A program made the position numbers and the translations under genes. A DNA stretch of 64,000 nt. It comes from an uncultured Phascolarctobacterium sp. Its GTDB lineage: Bacteria; Bacillota; Negativicutes; Acidaminococcales; Acidaminococcaceae. Below, piece by piece: positions 49,960-57,023 of the stretch. Numbering within the stretch: the first letter of the stretch is position 1; each line of letters starts with the position of its first letter. Below the pieces are notes generated by a model. It was given only the letters and a program-made list of their open reading frames with translations. It ran no database searches and was not told the origin of the DNA. The stretch spans positions 70,296 to 134,295 of the forward strand of contig CAAEPE010000037.1 in the NCBI GenBank assembly GCA_900757795.1, given 5' to 3'.

Positions 49960-51240
49960 TTATTTTTCAGGAGCTTTGATTACGTCGCAGCCCATGTACG
50001 GACGCAGAACCTTGGGCACTACTACGCTGCCGTCAGCCTGCTGATAGTTTTCCAAAATAGCGGCAACAGTACGGCCGACAGCTACGCCGCTGCCGTTAAG
50101 GGTGTGCACAAATTCCGGTTTGGATTTAGCGTCGCGGCGGAAACGAATGTTGGCGCGGCGGGCTTGGAAGTCCAAGAAGTTGGAGCAAGAGGAAATTTCG
50201 CGGTAGCAGTTAGCAGCCGGCAGCCAAACCTCTAAATCGTAGGTGGTAGCGGAGCTGAAGCCCAAATCGCCGGTGCACAGACGTACAACATGATAAGGCA
50301 GCTCCAAAGCCTGCAATACTTCTTCGGCGTCGTGGGTCAGCTTATCCAATTCTTCCCAAGACTCTTCCGGTTTAGTAAATTTAACCAATTCTACTTTGTT
50401 GAACTGGTGCATACGAATCAAGCCGCGGGTATCGCGGCCGGCAGCACCGGCTTCGGCGCGGAAGCAAGCGCTGTATGCGGTGTATTTTAAGGGCAGCTGA
50501 TCGCCGGTTAAAATATCGTCGCGGTGATAGTTAGTTACGGGAACCTCTGCCGTCGGAATTAAATACATATCGCCGTTTTCCAGCTTATACATATCTTCGG
50601 CAAATTTCGGCAGTTGGCCGGTGCCTTGCATGGAAGCGCCGTTAACAATGAACGGCGGGAAAAATTCAGTGTAGCCGTGCTTTTGGGTGTGCAAGTCTAA
50701 GAAGAAATTGATAACTGCACGTTCCAAACGGGAGCCGATACCTTTGTAGAATACATAGCGTGCGCCGGAAACCTTTACGCCGCGTTCAAAATCTAAAATA
50801 TCCAAGCCTTCGCCCAAATCCCAGTGAGCTTTAGGCTCAAAATCGAATTTAGTAGGCTCGCCCCAGGTGCGGATAACGGGGTTGCAGGTGTCGTCCTTGC
50901 CAATGGGCACATCTTCGGCGGGAATATTAGGAATGGTCAGCAAAATTGCTTGCAGACGCTCTTCGATTTCTTTGAGCGTTTTGTCGTCGTCAGAAATTTT
51001 ATCGCCTAAAGCACGGACAGCAGCCATTTGCTCAGTGGCATCCTGACCTGCTTTTTTAAGCTTGCCGATAGCTTGAGAAGCGGTATTGCGTTCTTTTTTC
51101 AAAGCTTCAACCTGTTGGGTTAATTCGCGGCGTTTTTTATCCAGCTCCAAAAATTCTGTTAAGTCCAAATGACCGTTGCGGTTGGCAACAGCCTGCATAA
51201 CCAAGTCCGGATTTTCACGGACGAATTTCATATCTAACAT
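49960..51240 (-). CDS. serS: Seryl-tRNA synthetase
   Basis: A class II synthetase of 426 residues. MLDMKFVRENPDLVMQAV and a coiled-coil arm (about 30-100) bind tRNA-Ser. Motif 2 is GLIRMHQFNKVELVKF, and motif 3 includes NGSGVAVGRTVAAILENYQ. GGAGGAATATAT precedes the ATG. The 97-base upstream gap is too short for a T-box leader. Confidence 0.97.
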   Translation of the reverse strand: MLDMKFVRENPDLVMQAVANRNGHLDLTEFLELDKKRRELTQQVEALKKERNTASQAIGKLKKAGQDATEQMAAVRALGDKISDDDKTLKEIEERLQAILLTIPNIPAEDVPIGKDDTCNPVIRTWGEPTKFDFEPKAHWDLGEGLDILDFERGVKVSGARYVFYKGIGSRLERAVINFFLDLHTQKHGYTEFFPPFIVNGASMQGTGQLPKFAEDMYKLENGDMYLIPTAEVPVTNYHRDDILTGDQLPLKYTAYSACFRAEAGAAGRDTRGLIRMHQFNKVELVKFTKPEESWEELDKLTHDAEEVLQALELPYHVVRLCTGDLGFSSATTYDLEVWLPAANCYREISSCSNFLDFQARRANIRFRRDAKSKPEFVHTLNGSGVAVGRTVAAILENYQQADGSVVVPKVLRPYMGCDVIKAPEK

Positions 51241-51337
51241 ATATATTCCTCCAAATCAAAAATATCATAAATTATATTTTAGCACAAAATAAGCTGAGAA
51301 AAAAGTATTTTGTGTAAGTTTAGCCGAGATACTTTTA

Positions 51338-52228
51338 TCAGTCTAAAACGTAGAACTGAGACTTAATGCCCTCGTCGCGGCGGCTTAAATAGCGGATGGC
51401 GCTGAGCGCGGCTTTTTGTCCCTGTCCGGCAGCGCGGTTTACTTGCCAGGGTTGGCCGGTGCAATCGCCGCCGGCAAAAACGCCTTCGATATTAGTTTCC
51501 GCCTGATCGTCCACATAAATGCTGCGGCCGCGAATCTGCAAGCCGGGCAGAAAGCTGTTGAGGGGGTCGCTGGCGCGGAACACAAAAGCAGCCTGCACAT
51601 TGTAAAAATCGTCGCCGGTGCGCACGCCCGTAACTTTATCCGTGCCGGTAATTTCCGTAGGCGCATCCATAAGCACCGTGATATTTTTTTTCTTAGGCGG
51701 AGTAAAATTTTGGTAGCGGGGAAAGAAAAATACTTGTTCGCACGTATCGGCAAGATATTCAATTTCATCCATAGCGTCGGGCACGGTAGCAATAGCGGCA
51801 ACGCGTTTTTGCTTATATTTATTACCGTCTACGAAAGCGCAGTAACTTACGCCGCGGCCTAAAAATTCTTTTTCGCCGGGAATTAAAGTAGAGCGGGAAA
51901 TGCCCGTGGCCAAAACTACGGCATCGGCAGTGTATTCGTCGTGAGGAGTTCCCAAAATAAAGCCTTCGCCAATTTCGCGCAGAGAAATTATTTTTTCTTC
52001 TACAATCTTAACGTCGGTTTGGCGCAGATGTTTAACGAAAACGTCCATCAGTTCCGTGCCGGAAATAGAGGGAATACCCATATAATCTTCAATTTTGGGC
52101 ACGCTGCGTAAACGCGGGCTGAAGCCGTGTGCTTCAAATAAAACAACCTTACGTCCTTTGCTGGCAGCAGTAATCGCCGCAGAAATACCTGCCGGCCCAC
52201 CGCCGATAATGCCAATATCGTATTGCAT
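51338..52228 (-). CDS. Thioredoxin-reductase-like flavoprotein lacking the redox CxxC and the NADPH motif
   Basis: A 296-residue protein of the TrxB fold. The FAD sites are intact: DIGIIGGGPAGISAAITAA at the N-terminus and EGVFAGGDCTGQPWQVNRAAG at the C-terminus, with AVVLATGISRS in the middle. Where TrxB has C-A-T-C-D it reads GVSYCAFVDG, so only one cysteine remains. The usual NADPH-binding G-G-G-D-S-A segment is replaced by AATATVPDAMDE-like sequence (AAIATVPDAMDEIEYL). Such proteins are flavin oxidoreductases of unsettled function; electron donor and acceptor cannot be the standard ones. The ATG lies in good context; the gene is upstream of serS. Confidence 0.8.
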   Translation of the reverse strand: MQYDIGIIGGGPAGISAAITAASKGRKVVLFEAHGFSPRLRSVPKIEDYMGIPSISGTELMDVFVKHLRQTDVKIVEEKIISLREIGEGFILGTPHDEYTADAVVLATGISRSTLIPGEKEFLGRGVSYCAFVDGNKYKQKRVAAIATVPDAMDEIEYLADTCEQVFFFPRYQNFTPPKKKNITVLMDAPTEITGTDKVTGVRTGDDFYNVQAAFVFRASDPLNSFLPGLQIRGRSIYVDDQAETNIEGVFAGGDCTGQPWQVNRAAGQGQKAALSAIRYLSRRDEGIKSQFYVLD

Positions 52229-52427
52229 AAGTCTATCCTCCGTAAATTTATTTTTAGTAATATACTATTCCAATTTTATTGTATGCTTTTTGCGCTTTAT
52301 AGTCAAATATTTTCTGTAATAGGCTTGAGATTTTCAAGATACTTGTAAGCTGCTGTATTAAAAGTGTTTATGAATATTATATGCGGCGGCAAGAGCGATA
52401 TTTTTTAATATTTTTCTAAAAAAATAC

Positions 52428-52456
52428 TTGCCTTTTTTTGTGGTATGGTGTATTAT
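52428..52456 (+). promoter_or_regulatory. Promoter of the tRNA cluster
   Basis: TTGCCT, 17-base spacer, TATTAT, 20 bases before the first tRNA. Confidence 0.8.
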
Positions 52457-52475
52457 ATTCAAGTAACGTGACCAC

Positions 52476-52551
52476 GGCCCATTAGCTCAGTTGGTAGAGC
52501 ACCTGACTCTTAATCAGGGTGTCGTAGGTTCGAGGCCTACATGGGTCACCA
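52476..52551 (+). tRNA. tRNA-Lys (CTT)
   Basis: A full cloverleaf: acceptor arms GGCCCAT / ATGGGTC, anticodon CTT, T-arm GGTTCGAGGCC and encoded CCA. First of five tRNAs in a row. Confidence 0.95.
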
Positions 52552-52556
52552 AATTT

Positions 52557-52631
52557 GGCCGGTTGGTCAAGCGGTTAAGACACCGCCCTTTCACGGCGGT
52601 ATCGGGGGTTCGATTCCCCCACCGGTCACCA
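52557..52631 (+). tRNA. tRNA-Glu (TTC)
   Basis: Acceptor arms GGCCGGT / ACCGGTC, anticodon stem CCGCC/GGCGG with loop CTTTCAC, encoded CCA. Confidence 0.96.
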
Positions 52632-52636
52632 ATTAC

Positions 52637-52712
52637 GGGCGCTTAGCTCAGCTGGGAGAGCGTCTGCCTTACAAGCAGAATGTCAGCGGTTCGATCCCGT
52701 TAGCGCCCACCA
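52637..52712 (+). tRNA. tRNA-Val (TAC)
   Basis: Acceptor arms GGGCGCT / AGCGCCC, anticodon loop CTTACAA, encoded CCA. Confidence 0.96.
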
Positions 52713-52752
52713 TTTTTTTTGCCTTTTTGAAATTTTCATAACCTCAATGTAT

Positions 52753-52829
52753 GGCCCGGTGGTTCAGTTGGTTAGAATGCCGCCCTGTCACGGCGGAGGT
52801 CGTGGGTTCGAGTCCCATCCGGGTCGCCA
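52753..52829 (+). tRNA. tRNA-Asp (GTC)
   Basis: Acceptor arms GGCCCGG / CCGGGTC, discriminator G, anticodon loop CTGTCAC, encoded CCA. Confidence 0.96.
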
Positions 52830-52833
52830 TTCT

Positions 52834-52909
52834 GCCTCGGTAGCTCAGTTGGTAGAGCAAAGGACTGAAAATCCTTGTGTCCACAGTTCGATTCTGTGCT
52901 GAGGCACCA
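52834..52909 (+). tRNA. tRNA-Phe (GAA)
   Basis: Acceptor arms GCCTCGG / CTGAGGC, anticodon loop CTGAAAA, encoded CCA. Confidence 0.96.
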
Positions 52910-52919
52910 TTCAAAAACA

Positions 52920-52946
52920 ACACCTGCTTTGGCGGGTGTTTTTTTA
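52920..52946 (+). terminator. Terminator of the tRNA cluster
   Basis: ACACCTGC pairs with GCGGGTGT (one T-G), four-base loop, then seven T. Confidence 0.9.
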
Positions 52947-52985
52947 TAATCTGCTTTTGCTTTTTCGTCAGAAAGGAGCTTGTCC

Positions 52986-53162
52986 ATGTTTGATAAAACT
53001 TTCAGCGATTTTTTTCATGAGGTAAACGGCCCCATTTGGATTCTTATCGGTTTAATCGCTCTGCGCGCTATTTACAGATCCATAAAAAATAAAGACTATG
53101 TTCACGCCGCCGCTTTTGTGCCGGTAATTGCCGTCGCAGTTTATATGATGTATTTTGCGTAA
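52986..53162 (+). CDS. Small membrane protein
   Basis: A 58-residue protein with two hydrophobic segments (PIWILIGLIALRAIY and AAAFVPVIAVAVYMMYF) separated by a basic loop (KNKD). The ATG at 52986 has AAAGGAG seven bases upstream. Function unknown; the gene lies between the tRNA terminator and its own terminator. Confidence 0.65.
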   Translation: MFDKTFSDFFHEVNGPIWILIGLIALRAIYRSIKNKDYVHAAAFVPVIAVAVYMMYFA

Positions 53163-53168
53163 AATTTT

Positions 53169-53191
53169 GCTCCCCTCAAGGGGAGCTTTTT
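53169..53191. terminator. Bidirectional terminator
   Basis: GCTCCCC / GGGGAGC with a four-base loop and T-run, between convergent genes. Confidence 0.88.
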
Positions 53192-53552
53192 ATTTTTCCT
53201 CTAAGCTCATAGAGCAGTGAGGACATTCGCCGTTTGCGCGCATTAAATTGCTTCCCCATTCGTACATGGCATATAAAATTGGGAACAAGCTTTTTCCTTT
53301 TTCTGTAAGGCTGTATTCTACCTTGGGCGGCACTACGGCGTAAACCGTGCGCTGAACCAAGTCGTCGGCTTCTAATTCGCGCAGCTGCTGAGTGAGCATT
53401 TTGGGCGTAGCCTCCGGCATTAGACGATGTAATTCGTTAAAACGCAAAATGCCGTCGGATAAATGCCATAGCAATAACGCTTTATATTTGCCGCCAATAA
53501 GACGCAGCGTTGCTGAAACAGGGCAGTTGGCGTTTAATTCTTGTTTTTTCAT
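53190..53552 (-). CDS. HxlR family transcriptional regulator
   Basis: A 120-residue winged-helix protein: NCPVSATLRLIGGKYKALLL with the N-terminal cysteine typical of redox- or electrophile-sensing YodB/HypR members, RFNELHRLMPEATPKMLTQQ as recognition helix region, and KVEYSLTEKGKSLFPI. A C-terminal CPHC pair gives it three cysteines in all. It is divergent from copA, sharing a 160-base control region, so it may regulate copper or thiol stress genes (inference). Confidence 0.87.
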   Translation of the reverse strand: MKKQELNANCPVSATLRLIGGKYKALLLWHLSDGILRFNELHRLMPEATPKMLTQQLRELEADDLVQRTVYAVVPPKVEYSLTEKGKSLFPILYAMYEWGSNLMRANGECPHCSMSLEEK

Positions 53553-53607
53553 TTTGCTTCTCCTTTGCAGTATCTTTTTAGATAGTATATATTAAAATAG
53601 TGCGTTC

Positions 53608-53635
53608 TTGAAATAAAGATAGCATTTGGTATAAT
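53608..53635 (+). promoter_or_regulatory. Promoter of copA-copZ
   Basis: TTGAAA, 16-base spacer, TATAAT, about 80 bases before the copA start, in the spacer shared with the HxlR gene. Confidence 0.7.
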
Positions 53636-53715
53636 ATTAGCAGATGCTAAGCATAAAGTCAAAAAGCATCTCGCAAAAAAATTTAGCTTGAAAAAATTTG
53701 CGAAAGGAGAAACTT

Positions 53716-55986
53716 ATGCGTAAAGAACTTTTAGATATAACTGGTATGAGCTGCAGCGCCTGCTCCAGCCGCATTGAAAAGGTTGTGGGGCGTATGGACG
53801 GCGTGGACGAGATGTCGGTTAATCTTTTGACCAACAACGCCCGCGTTACTTATGACGAAACTAAGCTGGATATACCTGCCATTATTGCCCGCATTGAAAA
53901 ATTAGGCTTTGGCGCGGCTGTGCATCAGGCTGCGGCTAAGGCAGCTCCGGTAAAACCGGCTGATACGGCGGCGGACGAGCTGCGGGAAATGCGGCGGCGT
54001 TTGGCGCTTTCGCTGGGGTTTACGGTGCCGCTTTTTTATCTGCACATGGGTTTGATGTACGGCTGGCCCTTGCCGAGCTTTGTGCTGGGACAGGAAAATT
54101 TGCTGGTATGCGCTTTGCTGCAGCTGTTTTTCTGCCTGCCGGTGGTGCTTACCGGTCATAAATATTTTTTCCACGGTCTGCGCAATTTATTTAACCGCGC
54201 GCCCAATATGGATTCGCTGATTGCCATTGGCAGCGGCGCGGCGTTTGTGTACGGCGTGTATGGTCTTGTGGGCTTGGCGTATGTTTTCGGCCATCAGCAG
54301 TGGGAGCGGGTAGGCGCTTTTTATGACGCTCTATATTTTGAATCTGCCGCCATGATTTTGGCTTTGATAACCTTGGGCAAATTTTTGGAAGCCCGCGCCA
54401 AAAGCCGCACATCCGACGCGCTCACGGCTTTAATGCAGCTTGCGCCGCCGACGGCGCTGGTGGAACGCTACGGTGTGCAAGGCGAAATTCCTTTGGAAGA
54501 AGTAGTTACCGGCGATATTTTAATCGTCAAAAGCGGCGCTGCCGTGCCGGTTGACGGCAAAATTATCGAAGGCAGCGGCGCACTGGACGAAAGCGCTCTT
54601 ACCGGCGAAAGTCTGCCCGTGGATAAAACTGCGGGCGACAAGGTAACGGGCGGCACCATCAACAAAAGCGGTTATTTTAAAATGGAAGCGACCGCTGTGG
54701 GCGGCGATACTACGCTGGCAAAAATTATTAACTTGGTAGAAGAAGCAACTTCTTCCAAAGCGCCCATTGCCAAGCTGGCGGATAAAATCAGCGGCGTATT
54801 TGTGCCCGTGGTTATTACCATTGCGGTGCTGGCAGCCTGCGTGTGGCTGTTTTTGGGCGAAAGTCTGCATTTTGCTTTGACTATTGCCATTTCTGTGTTG
54901 GTTATTTCCTGTCCCTGCGCGCTGGGTTTGGCAACGCCTACTGCCATTATGGTGGGCACGGGACGCGGTGCCAAGCAGGGGATTTTGATAAAATCTGCCG
55001 CCGCTTTGGAAACCGCGCACAAAATAGATACTGTCATTTTGGATAAAACCGGCACCATTACGGAAGGCAAGCCCGTTGTTACAGATATTCTGCCGGCAAG
55101 CGTCAGCCGCGAAGAGCTTTTGACTGTGGCGGCTGCTTTGGAAAGGCTTTCGGAGCATCCCTTAGGTCAAGCCGTAATTACTGCCGCCGAGCAAAGCGGC
55201 GCCGCCCAAAATGATTTTACGGTCAGCGAGTATACGCCGCTGGCAGGCCGCGGCTTTACGGCGAAAATTAACGATAAAATTTATGCCGCCGGTAATCTTG
55301 CGCTGATGGCGGAACAAGGCGTAAATGTGGACGCAGATTTGCAGAAGAAGCACGAAGCTTTGGCGGTAAACGGCAAAACACCGCTGTATTTTGCTCAAGG
55401 CGCGCAGCTTTTGGGCATTATCGCCGTAGCGGATACAGTGAAGCCTACCAGTAAAGCCGCCGTTGCGCAGATGAAGGCCATGGGTCTGCGCGTAATTATG
55501 CTTACGGGCGACAGCGCCGCTACCGCAGAAGCAATCCGCCGTCAGGTTGATGTGGACGAAGCTATTGCGCAGGTGCTGCCCCAGGATAAGGAGCGCCATG
55601 TGCGCCGCTTGCAGGAAGAGGGACGCATAGTGGCAATGGTAGGCGACGGCATTAACGACGCGCCGGCGTTGGCGCGCGCCGATGTAGGCATTGCTATTGG
55701 CGCAGGCACCGACGTGGCTATTGAAGCGGCGGATATGGTGCTGATTAAAAACGATTTGCTGGATGTTACCCGCGCTGTTCAGCTTAGCCGCAGCGTGATG
55801 AAAAATATTAAGGAAAATTTATTTTGGGCGTTTATTTATAATACTATTGGGATTCCGCTGGCTGCGGGGGTATTTTATCCCGCCTTCGGCTTGCTGCTGA
55901 ACCCGATGATTGCCGCCGCCGCTATGAGCTGCAGCTCCGTATCCGTGGTGAGCAATGCCCTTAGGCTGAGATTCAGCAAGCTGTGA
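53716..55986 (+). CDS. copA: Copper-exporting P1B-type ATPase
   Basis: An inner-membrane Cu(I) exporter of 756 residues. One N-terminal metal domain (GMSCSACSSRIEKVV, about 8-22) is followed by eight membrane helices. The ion-path motif is CPCALGLATPTA, the actuator has LTGESLPVDK, the phosphorylation site is DKTGTITEGKP, and the hinge is VGDGINDAPALARADVG. The late helices have FIYNTIGIPLAAG and M-S-C-S-S-V-S-V-V-S-N, the Cu(I)-specific pair. The ATG at 53716 is preferred, with GAAAGGAG upstream. Confidence 0.95.
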   Translation: MRKELLDITGMSCSACSSRIEKVVGRMDGVDEMSVNLLTNNARVTYDETKLDIPAIIARIEKLGFGAAVHQAAAKAAPVKPADTAADELREMRRRLALSLGFTVPLFYLHMGLMYGWPLPSFVLGQENLLVCALLQLFFCLPVVLTGHKYFFHGLRNLFNRAPNMDSLIAIGSGAAFVYGVYGLVGLAYVFGHQQWERVGAFYDALYFESAAMILALITLGKFLEARAKSRTSDALTALMQLAPPTALVERYGVQGEIPLEEVVTGDILIVKSGAAVPVDGKIIEGSGALDESALTGESLPVDKTAGDKVTGGTINKSGYFKMEATAVGGDTTLAKIINLVEEATSSKAPIAKLADKISGVFVPVVITIAVLAACVWLFLGESLHFALTIAISVLVISCPCALGLATPTAIMVGTGRGAKQGILIKSAAALETAHKIDTVILDKTGTITEGKPVVTDILPASVSREELLTVAAALERLSEHPLGQAVITAAEQSGAAQNDFTVSEYTPLAGRGFTAKINDKIYAAGNLALMAEQGVNVDADLQKKHEALAVNGKTPLYFAQGAQLLGIIAVADTVKPTSKAAVAQMKAMGLRVIMLTGDSAATAEAIRRQVDVDEAIAQVLPQDKERHVRRLQEEGRIVAMVGDGINDAPALARADVGIAIGAGTDVAIEAADMVLIKNDLLDVTRAVQLSRSVMKNIKENLFWAFIYNTIGIPLAAGVFYPAFGLLLNPMIAAAAMSCSSVSVVSNALRLRFSKL

Positions 55987-56073
55987 CTGTGTTCATCAAA
56001 TTGCGGTGAAAATATCTTTGGAAGTTTATTTTTAAGCTGCAATTTAAGTAAATAAAAGAAAGGGTTGATTTTG

Positions 56074-56280
56074 ATGATTAAAACTATTTTTATCGGCGGT
56101 ATGCACTGCGAGCATTGCACTAAAGCTGTTAACGACGCTTTAAAAGCGCTGCCGGGAATTACCAGCGTTACCGTATCCTTGGAGGATAACTGCGCCACTG
56201 TTTCCGGACCGGCACCTGACGAGGCTGCTATTAAAGCTGCTATTGAGGATACTGGGTTTGATGTGATTGAGATAGCGTGA
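56074..56280 (+). CDS. copZ: Copper chaperone CopZ
   Basis: A 68-residue heavy-metal-associated domain with the binding site GGMHCEHCTKAVNDAL and the ferredoxin-like fold pattern. It delivers Cu(I) to CopA, encoded just upstream. The ATG at 56074 has GAAAGGG ten bases before it; a TTG at 56065 is too close. Confidence 0.92.
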   Translation: MIKTIFIGGMHCEHCTKAVNDALKALPGITSVTVSLEDNCATVSGPAPDEAAIKAAIEDTGFDVIEIA

Positions 56281-56287
56281 GCGCCGC

Positions 56288-56484
56288 TTGCACGCCTCTC
56301 TATACTTTCTTCTTTCGTAAAAGAAGAAGCAAGAAAAACTGCATTACTGTAAATTTTTGATAGGCGTGCAAGTTGCACGCCTGTACTTTTATACCTACTT
56401 TTTTCATAACTGAAAAAAGTAGCAAAAAAGGCTCGCGCTTTTGAAAAGCGCGGGAAACTATCGCTTTTTCTTAGCAGAAAAAGC
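56288..56484. repeat. Cluster of consecutive hairpins behind copZ
   Basis: Within 200 bases there are: CTTCTTT/AAAGAAG (56309-56326), AGGCGTGCA/TGCACGCCT (56362-56382), ACTTTTTTCA/TGAAAAAAGT (56397-56420), CGCGCTTTT/AAAAGCGCG (56434-56452) and GCTTTTTC/GAAAAAGC (56463-56484). TTGCACGCCT recurs at 56288 and 56373. The stretch 56281-57023 holds no gene; besides this cluster it contains one copy of the dispersed hairpin repeat. Confidence 0.6.
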
Positions 56485-56825
56485 TTGGCAAAAAGGGCTT
56501 TACCATTTTACTTGGGCTACAAGTTCTTGATTTTAGGTAGTGCTTTTGGGTTCGTGGTTCCAGGTAAGCAATGCTCGGCGTTCTATGGCTATTGTGGCTG
56601 CCGCAAAGGGAATTGAAATTGCGGTGTGCTTGAGGGACGGTTTTCTAAAAATAAAATTAAAGTTAAAGTTTACAGAAAAAAAGGCGTGCCGATTAGGGCA
56701 CGCCTTTTTGTATGGCTTTTAAATTTTTACGTTATTGTCTTGTCTGTGCCAATACATTCACTAATTGAGTTAAATTTTTGTGTGCTGGCGTGTCTAGTGT
56801 AAAAATACAATAGGTGTAAATTTTT

Positions 56826-56870
56826 ATCCCTCGCGAAACGCGATAGGAACAAGTGTTTGCGATTAAAAAT
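56826..56870. repeat. Dispersed hairpin repeat, copy 3
   Basis: TCGCGAAACGCGATAGGAAC followed by AAGTGTTTGCGATTAAAAAT; the left arm is shortened relative to copy 2 (44511-44558). Confidence 0.65.
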
Positions 56871-57023
56871 ATAAACTGGTAGAGCCACGCAGTGAATGTT
56901 TGTCTTAGATTATTAGCCTTGCAGTAAGTGATATGATATAATAGAAAATAACGAGGTTTTAATTTTGATTTATAATAGATTATTTTAGTATTACATATTA
57001 AATATAAATGTGGAGGTGTAATA

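Noticed and set aside
51241..51337. T-box leader for serS
   Set aside because: The gap is under 100 bases, with no specifier stem or T-box sequence visible.
56540..56722. Short open frame in the spacer behind copZ
   Set aside because: No start signal, no family resemblance, and it overlaps hairpin-rich intergenic sequence.
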